Positions 1 through 5,724 of a stretch of DNA of 7,474 nt are shown here, in pieces. Location of the stretch: NCBI GenBank assembly GCA_022616395.1, contig JAKEEV010001025.1, positions 1 through 7,474 on the forward strand. Direction: 5' to 3'. Each line of letters opens with the position of its first letter. Positions within the stretch are counted from its first letter, which is position 1. The translations under genes and the position numbers were made by a program. This DNA is from Planctomycetia bacterium. GTDB taxonomy: Bacteria; Planctomycetota; Planctomycetia; Gemmatales; Gemmataceae. Below the pieces are notes generated by a model that worked only from the letters and a program-made list of their open reading frames with translations, did not search any database and was not told the DNA's origin.

Positions 1-181
1 ACACACCCACTGGCAATCTACCATTACTAGACAGCAAAAATCCGTCCAGTAAGTTACTTTTGTATAGTTAACCAACCCCGGCCGCTTCTGAAACAGTCTC
101 TCGTATCAGGAGGCGATTGTTCTCGGTAGAATAGCGACCATCTCACTTATAGTAGCCCGAATCGGTCAGTCGAGAATCGCC
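1..181. other. Leader region upstream of the kinase gene
   Basis: No protein gene is supported here. The first 80 bases are AT-richer than the rest of the window and contain TATAGT at 63-68, a possible -10 box, but no matching -35 box at normal spacing. A perfect AGGAGG lies at 108-113, far from the kinase ATG at 182 and with no ATG, GTG or TTG correctly placed to use it. The kinase frame is open back to a TGA at 89-91. Confidence 0.4.
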
Positions 182-2725
182 ATGCCCGAACCTTCGCGCC
201 CTTCGCCGAAGACCGATGGAACGGCCACCGAGTCGCAGGGTCCGCCCGATCAAACCGTTCCGCGAGCCGAAACGGTCTCGGGCGCGCCTCCCAGCTCTGG
301 CGCGCTCGCCGCGCCGAACTTCTCGCCGCCGCAATTCGCGGGCGAGCTTGGCACATTCGGCCGGTATCGCGTGCTGAAGGAGTTGGGCCGGGGCGGGATG
401 GGCGCTGTGTATCTCGGCTACGATGCCTCGCTGGAGCGGAAAGTCGCGCTCAAGGTGATGCTGCCGGACCACGCGGCCAATCCCGACGCCCGCGAGCGGT
501 TCCTGCGCGAAGCCCGCTCCGCCGCGAAGATCAAGAGCGATCACGTTGTTACCATCTTCGATGTCGGCGAGGAGTACGGCATCCCGTTCATCGCGATGGA
601 GTATTTGCTTGGCTATCCACTCGACAAGTACCTGAAGGAAAAGGGCGAACTTCCGCTGCCGCACATTCTGCGCATCGGCCGGGAAACGGCTCTTGGCCTC
701 GCCGCGGCTCACGAGTTGGGACTTGTTCACCGCGACATCAAACCCGGCAACCTCTGGCTGGAAGCTCCGAAGGGCCGCGTAAAGTTGCTCGACTTCGGAC
801 TGGCCCGCCCGATGAAGGACGACATTCACCTGACCGGCACCGGCGCGGTGCTCGGCACGCCGGCGTACATGTCGCCTGAACAGGGCCGCGGGCTGAAGGT
901 CGATCACCGCTGCGACCTGTTCAGCCTCGGCGTGATGCTCTACCGGCTGTCCACCGGGAAGTTGCCGTTCACGGGCGACAGCATGATGGCGGTCCTGACC
1001 AGCCTCGCGGTCGATACGCCAACCCCCGTGCGCCAACTGAAGCCAGATGTTCCCGAAGCGCTGGAAGCAGTCATCAATCGGCTATTGGAGAAGAACCCCG
1101 CCGACCGCTTCCAGACCGCGAAGGAAGTGGTTGACGCCATTCGCGCCATCGAGCATCCGAAGCCGGTTCCGGGCGTGCTGCCGGTTGTCGTCCCGCTGCC
1201 GGTTCAGTCGCTGGTGGTGGGCGCGCAAACGCAGAACGTGTGGGAAGGGATTGACGATTCCCAATCTGTCCCGGTCCCACTCGCCACCGGCTCCGAGACA
1301 GAATTGCAATCGTCACCCGCTCCAAATCCTCAGCGCACGAAACCCGACCGCAAGCTCTCGAAGCTCCCCGCGATCCTCGCGTGCGCGGTGCTCGTCGTGG
1401 CGGTCGTGTTGCTCGCGGTCATGATGTCTTGGCCCAAGAAGGAACCGGTCGCCCAGACCAACGGCAAAGAGAACCCGCCACCTCCACCGGTCGGAAAGCA
1501 ACCTCCAGAGGCCAAGGACATTGAGCGCGAGGTGACGACCGAGTTGCTCGCCCGCGGGGGGATGACTAATGCCTACCTGATTTTCCCTGACCAAAAGGAA
1601 ATCAGGGTTACGCAAGCGTCCCAGATACCCGCGGGCGCGTTCGTGATCGACGCGATCAACGTCCACACCCCGTTCACGGATGCCGACCTGAAGCGGCTCG
1701 AACCGCTGCGCCGGCTTCGCGTCATCAACCTCCTGGGCGGGCACTCCATCTCAACCGAGGGGCTGCGGTCGGTACTCGAACACAAGTCCACGCTCGGCTG
1801 GCTGCGCCTGGACGTCGGACCGACCACCGACGAGGACTTGAAGCTCGTCGCTCAGTTGAGCGAACTTGATCTGCTCGGCCTGAACAAGACGCAGGTCACC
1901 GACGACGGCCTGAAGCACCTTGTGACGCTGAAGAAACTCCGGAGACTGGAACTCGCCTACACATCCGTGACGGACACTGCCATCGAGACGCTTGTTGGGT
2001 TGAACTCGCTCACGGAGTTGAACGTCAAGAACACGAAACTGACGGAGCCAGGGCTGAAGAAGCTGGCGGAGAAACTACCGGGGTGCAAGATCATCCACGA
2101 CGGCGGCACGATCGAGCCAACGGTGGTCGCCGACCCCGACCGCAAGGCCGCCGAGTACGTGCTGTTCATCGGCGGCATCGTGCGAGTCAACGGCGAGGCG
2201 AAGGACATCAAGGCCGCGGCCGATCTGCCGAAGGAGCGGTTCGCATTGGTTCACATCAACCTCGGGCGCAACAAGAAGCTGACGCGCGAAGGGTTCGCCA
2301 ACTTCAGCGGCTGCAAACACGTGACGTCCCTGAACCTCGAAGCTGTGGATGTGAGCGATGCGGCACTGGCCCACTTCAAGGACTGCGGCAATCTGACTAC
2401 GCTCAGTCTGGCCGAAACGAAAGTCGGGAATGACGGGCTGGCCCATCTCAAGGGCTGCAATCAATTGACGCAACTCTACCTGAACGACACGCAAATTACC
2501 GATGCGGGGGTTGCCCACTTCAAGAATTGCAAGAACCTGGCAGTTGTGAGACTGGATGGTACGCAGATCGGCAACGCGGCGCTGGATCAGTTCAAGGAAT
2601 GCAAACGCCTGGTATCCCTCGAAGTGCGGAGGACGAAGGTCACCGCAGAGAAGGTCGTGGAACTCCGCCAGGCGCTGCCGAAGTGCGACATCCAGGGCGA
2701 CGGCATCATCGAGCCAAAGAAGTGA
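182..2725 (+). CDS. Membrane Hanks-type serine/threonine protein kinase with C-terminal leucine-rich repeats
   Basis: Predicted to phosphorylate Ser/Thr on cytoplasmic proteins in response to something sensed outside. Residues 1-60 are a Pro/Ser-rich disordered lead. The kinase domain spans about 62-323, with all key residues present: glycine loop GRGGMGAV (69-76), ATP lysine K91, alpha-C E110, HRDIKPGN (183-190, catalytic D185), DFG (204-206), GTPAYMSPEQ (225-234) and conserved R309. It should be active. A linker (324-394) leads to one membrane helix (about 395-415), then a Pro-rich spacer and two LRR blocks (about 446-646 and 650-845). Each block ends in a similar cap (LPGCKIIHDGGTIEP; LPKCDIQGDGIIEP). 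Block 2 has a Cys every 24 residues. ATG 182 is the only usual start after the in-frame stop at 89-91, though no good Shine-Dalgarno precedes it. No phosphatase or partner gene is adjacent, so the substrate is unknown. PknB-like kinase plus LRR is a common planctomycete design. Confidence 0.93.
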   Translation: MPEPSRPSPKTDGTATESQGPPDQTVPRAETVSGAPPSSGALAAPNFSPPQFAGELGTFGRYRVLKELGRGGMGAVYLGYDASLERKVALKVMLPDHAANPDARERFLREARSAAKIKSDHVVTIFDVGEEYGIPFIAMEYLLGYPLDKYLKEKGELPLPHILRIGRETALGLAAAHELGLVHRDIKPGNLWLEAPKGRVKLLDFGLARPMKDDIHLTGTGAVLGTPAYMSPEQGRGLKVDHRCDLFSLGVMLYRLSTGKLPFTGDSMMAVLTSLAVDTPTPVRQLKPDVPEALEAVINRLLEKNPADRFQTAKEVVDAIRAIEHPKPVPGVLPVVVPLPVQSLVVGAQTQNVWEGIDDSQSVPVPLATGSETELQSSPAPNPQRTKPDRKLSKLPAILACAVLVVAVVLLAVMMSWPKKEPVAQTNGKENPPPPPVGKQPPEAKDIEREVTTELLARGGMTNAYLIFPDQKEIRVTQASQIPAGAFVIDAINVHTPFTDADLKRLEPLRRLRVINLLGGHSISTEGLRSVLEHKSTLGWLRLDVGPTTDEDLKLVAQLSELDLLGLNKTQVTDDGLKHLVTLKKLRRLELAYTSVTDTAIETLVGLNSLTELNVKNTKLTEPGLKKLAEKLPGCKIIHDGGTIEPTVVADPDRKAAEYVLFIGGIVRVNGEAKDIKAAADLPKERFALVHINLGRNKKLTREGFANFSGCKHVTSLNLEAVDVSDAALAHFKDCGNLTTLSLAETKVGNDGLAHLKGCNQLTQLYLNDTQITDAGVAHFKNCKNLAVVRLDGTQIGNAALDQFKECKRLVSLEVRRTKVTAEKVVELRQALPKCDIQGDGIIEPKK

Positions 2726-2790
2726 GCGTCGGGGCGTAAGCCCGACGGTGCGCATTTAACACACCGTCGGCCTTACGGCTCGACGCTCAC
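2722..2790. repeat. 69-nt palindrome between convergent genes
   Basis: Two 29-nt arms (2722-2750 and 2762-2790) pair at 26 of 29 positions around an 11-nt loop. The left arm begins GTGAGCGTCG and the right arm ends CGACGCTCAC. The left arm supplies the kinase TGA stop (2723-2725), and the right arm ends 3 nt before the stop of the opposing acetyltransferase. There is no T-tract, so it is not a classic intrinsic terminator, but a stem this long may stop or protect both converging transcripts. It looks like a dispersed planctomycete intergenic repeat; that family assignment is from memory. Confidence 0.85.
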
Positions 2791-2793
2791 AAG

Positions 2794-3741
2794 TCATATC
2801 TCGTACGTCAGCGGCACATCGGCGGGCTTTGCGCCCTTGAGACGCAGTTTGGGCTTCTCCAACACAACGGTCGTGTCCGGCGGGACACTCTCTGTTAACC
2901 ACACGTTCGAGCCGACGATGGCTCGGGCGCCGATTACGGTTTGGCCGCCGAGGATCGTTGCGTTCGCGTAGATAATCACGCCGTCTTCCAGCGTCGGGTG
3001 TCGCTTGTAGGCGCCTTTCGCCAGAGTGCCGTCGTCTTCCTTCGTGAAAGAGAGCGCGCCGAGCGTCACGCCCTGATAAAGTTTCACTCCGTGACCGATC
3101 TCGGTTGTTTCACCAATCACAACGCCGGTGCCGTGGTCGATGAAGAATCCTGACCCGATGGTCGCTCCGGGGTGAATGTCGATGCCCGTCTTCGCGTGCG
3201 CCAGTTCGGTCATCATGCGCGGAATGAATGGCACTCCCAGACCGTGCAACTCGTGTGCAACCCGATAGACCGTGATCGCTTCGAGTCCGGGGTAGCAGAA
3301 GATGATTTCGTGATGGCTGCGCGCTGCCGGGTCTCCGCGATAGGCCGCGTCCACGTCCTGTTCAAGCGTCTTGCGCACTTCGGGCAATCGGCGAAGCAGT
3401 TCCACCGCCTTCGGCTGAGCCATCTTCTCGCAATCGACGTGTGGCGCTTCCTGGCACAGTTCGTGACGCAGCGCGCGGGCAATTTGCGTCGTCAGCTTGT
3501 CGTGCAGTGCATCAACCAGACTCCCGACGTAGTAACCGATATTCCCAATGTGCAGATTCTGACGCCGACCGTAGCCGGGATAAAGCACCTCAAAGAGATC
3601 CGCAACTATTTCGGCGACCGCATCACGATTGGGAAGCGGTTCGTGCGCGAGGTGATTCAGTCGGCTGCATTCCGTGTACGTCTCGACCAACTGATCGGTG
3701 ATCGCGGGCAGTTCTTCCTTCAGCCGGATGTCCGTGGCCAT
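2794..3741 (-). CDS. cysE: Serine O-acetyltransferase
   Basis: Transfers acetyl from acetyl-CoA to L-serine, giving O-acetylserine, the first step of cysteine synthesis in the cytoplasm. The product is 315 residues. An alpha-helical N-terminal half (about 1-160) is followed by a left-handed beta-helix of hexapeptide repeats (about 185-285). The active-site stretch reads TGIDIHPGATIGSGFFIDHG. By alignment with E. coli CysE, D188 and H203 form the catalytic Asp/His dyad, with the same 15-residue spacing, and D202 is the serine-contacting Asp. The N-terminal half is longer than in E. coli CysE, as in many non-proteobacterial enzymes. ATG 3741 is preferred over the upstream in-frame GTG at 3780 because it has a GGAG 5 nt upstream and the GTG lies inside a palindromic repeat. 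No cysK or other sulfur gene is next to it. A related hexapeptide acyltransferase is the only real alternative and is unlikely given the SAT-specific motifs. Confidence 0.92.
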   Translation of the reverse strand: MATDIRLKEELPAITDQLVETYTECSRLNHLAHEPLPNRDAVAEIVADLFEVLYPGYGRRQNLHIGNIGYYVGSLVDALHDKLTTQIARALRHELCQEAPHVDCEKMAQPKAVELLRRLPEVRKTLEQDVDAAYRGDPAARSHHEIIFCYPGLEAITVYRVAHELHGLGVPFIPRMMTELAHAKTGIDIHPGATIGSGFFIDHGTGVVIGETTEIGHGVKLYQGVTLGALSFTKEDDGTLAKGAYKRHPTLEDGVIIYANATILGGQTVIGARAIVGSNVWLTESVPPDTTVVLEKPKLRLKGAKPADVPLTYEI

Positions 3742-3746
3742 GTGTA

Positions 3747-3750
3747 CTCC
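3747..3750 (-). promoter_or_regulatory. Shine-Dalgarno site deciding the acetyltransferase start
   Basis: On the minus strand GGAG is followed by TACAC and then the ATG at 3741, a normal 5-nt spacing. This supports 3741 over the in-frame GTG at 3780, whose upstream sequence is the arm of a hairpin. Confidence 0.65.
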
Positions 3751-3766
3751 GGGTGCCAATGTCTGA

Positions 3767-3827
3767 ATTGTAGTCCTCACGCTCCGCGTGAGGTGTCTTT
3801 CCTCACGCGGAGCGTGAGGACTACAAT
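3767..3827. repeat. Perfect 27-bp inverted repeat, doubly palindromic
   Basis: The arms 3767-3793 and 3801-3827 are perfect reverse complements around a 7-nt spacer (TGTCTTT). Each arm is itself a hairpin: CCTCACGC-TCC-GCGTGAGG on the left and CCTCACGCGGAGCGTGAGG on the right. The element can therefore fold as one long cruciform or as two small hairpins. It lies just upstream of the serine acetyltransferase. It matches the look of an abundant dispersed repeat I remember from Gemmata-type genomes; copy number cannot be checked here. Confidence 0.9.
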
Positions 3828-4105
3828 CGATGCAGCTCTACTCTGATCGTAGGAGCGCGACTCGTTCAACGTCAACGCAACCAGGAATCAGGTCGGGTCG
3901 CGGGCGATGTGGGTTCACACAATCTGCATGTCGCGTGTGTCACAAGACTCGGCACAAGCCACAGGTCACTTGCCCGCGACAGCGGCAATCTCCCGACGAG
4001 GCGCGAGCACTCGGCAGCAACAACGCAAATTCATCGGCGTTACAACCGCCGATATTCAAAGAGTTTGCATCATCAGTGTTGCACAGAAGTGAATTTCTTC
4101 GGCGA
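3828..4105. other. Gene-free spacer upstream of the small-RNA locus
   Basis: I see no protein here with family resemblance, a ribosome binding site or consistent codon use; the open frames are short and mutually overlapping. Two small TGTG/CACA inverted repeats occur at 3908-3919 (4-nt spacer) and 3936-3944 (1-nt spacer). They lie roughly 165-200 bp upstream of the sigma-54 promoter, where an activator might bind, but they are too short to call as operators. Confidence 0.4.
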
Positions 4106-4122
4106 TTGGCACTCCCCCTGCA
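4106..4122 (+). promoter_or_regulatory. Sigma-54 (-24/-12) promoter
   Basis: The sequence TTGGCACTCCCCCTGCA fits the RpoN consensus YTGGCACGRNNNTTGCW. TTGGCAC is perfect at -24, TGCA is present at -12, and the GG-to-GC spacing is exact. Mismatches are confined to T and C for GR at 4113-4114 and C for T at 4118. Transcription should begin near 4133-4134, just before the paired hairpins. Sigma-54 promoters need an ATP-dependent enhancer-binding activator; none is encoded in this window. Confidence 0.6.
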
Positions 4123-4133
4123 TTTGTAGTTTT

Positions 4134-4275
4134 TCGCGAGCCGACGCTGAACGGGATGACCGAGCAGAGGGGAGAGGCTGCATCGGTTGACCACTCAGCA
4201 AAGGTTTCGCGTACACGACCGCCCGGACACTCGTAGAGGGGAGAGGCTACGAGTGGCTCGGGCGGTTGTTCTTTT
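4134..4275 (+). ncRNA. Candidate sigma-54-driven small RNA with twin identical hairpin loops
   Basis: The predicted transcript is about 140 nt, from the sigma-54 start to an intrinsic terminator. Hairpin 1 (4159-4187) has 9 pairs with one bulged A, extendable by two G-U pairs. Hairpin 2 is the terminator stem (4215-4269). Both display exactly the same 10-nt apical loop, AGGGGAGAGG (4168-4177 and 4237-4246), while their stems are unrelated in sequence. The linker 4190-4214 appears unstructured. No convincing reading frame fills the RNA. Identical purine loops on different stems suggest a binding site for a protein (GGA-in-loop sites recall CsrA sponges) or for pyrimidine-rich mRNA. I know of no described family with this layout. 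The transcription start and function are inferred. Confidence 0.5.
4215..4275 (+). terminator. Intrinsic terminator of the candidate small RNA
   Basis: The stem has three parts: an outer extension (4215-4217 with 4267-4269, including one G-U), 8 bp (ACCGCCCG 4218-4225 with CGGGCGGT 4259-4266) and 9 bp (CACTCGTAG 4228-4236 with CTACGAGTG 4247-4255). A 2x3 internal loop separates the last two. The stem is followed by TTGTTCTTTT (4266-4275). The T-tract is on the + side only, which fixes the direction of the transcript. Confidence 0.75.
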
Positions 4276-4319
4276 GCGCGCCTGGCAGCACGAAGAAGGA
4301 GCGCGACTTGACCATCACC

Positions 4320-5522
4320 TTACGCACTTGGCGGCGCGCTGTCCTTGTTCTCCTGATTCCTGACTCCTGTTTCCTGACTCCTGCTTTCTGACTGCTGACT
4401 GCTGACTGCTGACTCCTGATTCCCGTCTCCTGACTCCTCTCCTCTGTCCTCTTTCTCCTCGTCCTCCTCGACTTCGTGTTCGACCTCGCGCACTTCGGCC
4501 TTCATGCGCAAGTAGACGAGGTAACCGATCAATCCAATCAGCCATTCGACGATGCGCAGCGACAGGCGGGCGACGATTCCGCGAGTCTCGCTCCGACCAC
4601 ACAGCTTGTATAGCCCCGCGAACGCGGCTTCGCCAACTCCCACACCGCCGGGCGAAATGGGAATCGCTTGCACGATGAATCCGATTGGCGCGATGACCAG
4701 GTGTTCGGGGAGTGTAGCCAGCTCCGCGACGTTCTCGGGCGGAAACACTCGCGAAGCGCAGTGGAAGGCGAACACCAGTCCGAAGTGCGCGGCCGCCGAG
4801 AGAGCCAGCCCGAAGACGATGACGCGCGGACGCTGACGGTACATCCACACCGCGAACCAGAACTCCGCCAGCGAGTTGCCGATCTTCGGAAACCACTTCA
4901 GTCGGCGGGCGAAACGGTCCACTCGCCGTTGAGGAAGATAGCCAAGCAGAACGAAGCCCAGAGCCGTTCCGCCTGCAATGGCGGCCATCACCTTCACCAT
5001 CCACTGTAAGTCTTTGTTGCCGTTGATGCGCGGATCACCCAGCACCCAGGCAATCGAACCGAGCGCTCCCACGAAGAGAATCAGCCCGAAGAGGCCCATG
5101 GCGCGGTCGATGAGCACGGTCGCGACGGCTTTCGTCTTGCGTTCAGGATGCTCCCTGGCGATGAAGTACGCTTTGAGCAAATCGCCTCCGACGGAGCCGG
5201 GAAAGAACGTGTTGTAGAACATGCCCACCAGACCGAGCCGGTAAGCGTTTCGCACGCTGAAGGGCAAGTCGAGCGCGCGGACGAGCAAGTACCAGCGGTA
5301 CAGTTGCAGCATGAGCGCGGCGGCCATCAGCAGAGCCGCGGCCAACAGCCACTCGAAGGCGATAGGCCCCTGGAGCAATTGCCCGATACCCGGAGTGACG
5401 GTGTTGGTTTCCGGGTTCGGCTTCGAGTCCCAATACTTGTAGATGACGTAGGCGAGCAGCCCGAAGCCGATCCCGTACTTGGCGAACCCCTTCATCCACT
5501 TCGCCGCGTGCTTCTTCACCAT
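4320..5522 (-). CDS. UPF0104/AglD-type integral membrane protein (lysylphosphatidylglycerol synthase TM region family)
   Basis: A 400-residue polytopic inner-membrane protein of the family that includes the flippase-like half of MprF and archaeal AglD; members act on lipids or lipid-linked sugars, but the substrate cannot be told here. Hydrophobic segments lie at about 13-30, 54-76, 133-160, 176-195, 233-256, 272-290 and 321-338. The family signatures are MFYNTFFPGSVGGDLLKAYF (101-120) and AIPISPGGVGVGEAAF (286-301). There is no cytoplasmic aminoacyl-transferase domain, so it is not a complete MprF. After the last helix comes an acidic stretch (342-365), then a Gln/Ser/Glu tail (about 364-391) encoded by a 7-nt tandem repeat and probably dispensable. 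ATG 5522 has GGGAG only 3 nt away; M10 (5495) is a possible alternative start. It is divergent from the tRNA gene, with no operon partner in the window. Confidence 0.87.
   Translation of the reverse strand: MVKKHAAKWMKGFAKYGIGFGLLAYVIYKYWDSKPNPETNTVTPGIGQLLQGPIAFEWLLAAALLMAAALMLQLYRWYLLVRALDLPFSVRNAYRLGLVGMFYNTFFPGSVGGDLLKAYFIAREHPERKTKAVATVLIDRAMGLFGLILFVGALGSIAWVLGDPRINGNKDLQWMVKVMAAIAGGTALGFVLLGYLPQRRVDRFARRLKWFPKIGNSLAEFWFAVWMYRQRPRVIVFGLALSAAAHFGLVFAFHCASRVFPPENVAELATLPEHLVIAPIGFIVQAIPISPGGVGVGEAAFAGLYKLCGRSETRGIVARLSLRIVEWLIGLIGYLVYLRMKAEVREVEHEVEEDEEKEDRGEESGDGNQESAVSSQQSESRSQETGVRNQENKDSAPPSA
4354..4437. repeat. Heptanucleotide tandem repeat in the 3' end of the membrane-protein gene
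   Basis: Twelve contiguous 7-nt units (84 nt) have the + strand consensus TGACTCC/TGACTGC. Three consecutive units are exactly TGACTGC (4389-4409), and the others differ by one to three bases. Read on the coding (minus) strand, three units make 21 nt, giving a 7-residue period in the protein (ESAVSSQ, QSESRSQ, ETGVRNQ). No frame of the consensus contains a stop. Confidence 0.88.
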
Positions 5523-5611
5523 CGTCTCCCGTCGAGTACGCGAATGGGGAGATTGTGCTGTTCGCGGGCGGTTCCGTCTAGCTCAAGCGAAAGTTCCGAG
5601 TCTGGACGTGG

Positions 5612-5640
5612 TTGACACCACACTGCCGCGCCGATAATCT
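5612..5640 (+). promoter_or_regulatory. Housekeeping promoter of the tRNA-Ala gene
   Basis: A perfect TTGACA (-35) at 5612-5617 is followed by GATAAT at 5633-5638 (5 of 6 to TATAAT, 15-nt spacer) or TAATCT at 5635-5640 (17-nt spacer). Transcription would begin about 5645-5648, a few bases before the mature tRNA 5' end at 5652. Confidence 0.65.
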
Positions 5641-5651
5641 ACATGCACCAA

Positions 5652-5724
5652 GGGGGTGTAGCGCAGCTGGTAGCGCGCTTGAATGGCATTCAAGAAGTCA
5701 GGGGTTCGACTCCCCTCACCTCCA
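5652..5724 (+). tRNA. tRNA-Ala (anticodon GGC)
   Basis: A complete 73-nt cloverleaf. The acceptor stem GGGGGTG (5652-5658) pairs with CACCTCC (5717-5723) and includes the G3-U70 wobble, the alanine identity element. The D stem is GCGC/GCGC (5661-5664 with 5673-5676). The anticodon stem is CTTGA/TCAAG with loop ATGGCAT, giving anticodon GGC at 5685-5687, which reads GCC. The T stem is AGGGG/CCCCT with loop TTCGACT. The discriminator is A5724 and CCA is not encoded. Its own promoter lies just upstream. No terminator follows directly: the nearest one on this strand is about 590 bases downstream, after a second copy of the tRNA 3' half. The opposing endonuclease frame runs into the gene from the 3' side. 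Confidence 0.97.

Noticed and set aside
108..181. N-terminal extension of the kinase from the AGGAGG at 108-113, possibly with an ATT start at 116
   Set aside because: The frame is open, but there is no ATG, GTG or TTG before 182, and an ATT start only 2 nt from the Shine-Dalgarno is very unlikely.
348..366. Second sigma-54-like site (TTGGCACATTCGGCC) inside the kinase gene
   Set aside because: The -12 GC is not at the required distance and the site lies in coding sequence.
3739..3780. Longer serine acetyltransferase starting at GTG 3780
   Set aside because: The extra 13 residues are encoded partly by the palindromic repeat and show no family similarity; ATG 3741 has a GGAG at normal spacing.
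3830..4194. Overlapping small open frames of 60-99 codons on both strands
   Set aside because: They overlap each other in several frames, lack ribosome binding sites and have no recognisable composition or motifs; this stretch reads as non-coding.
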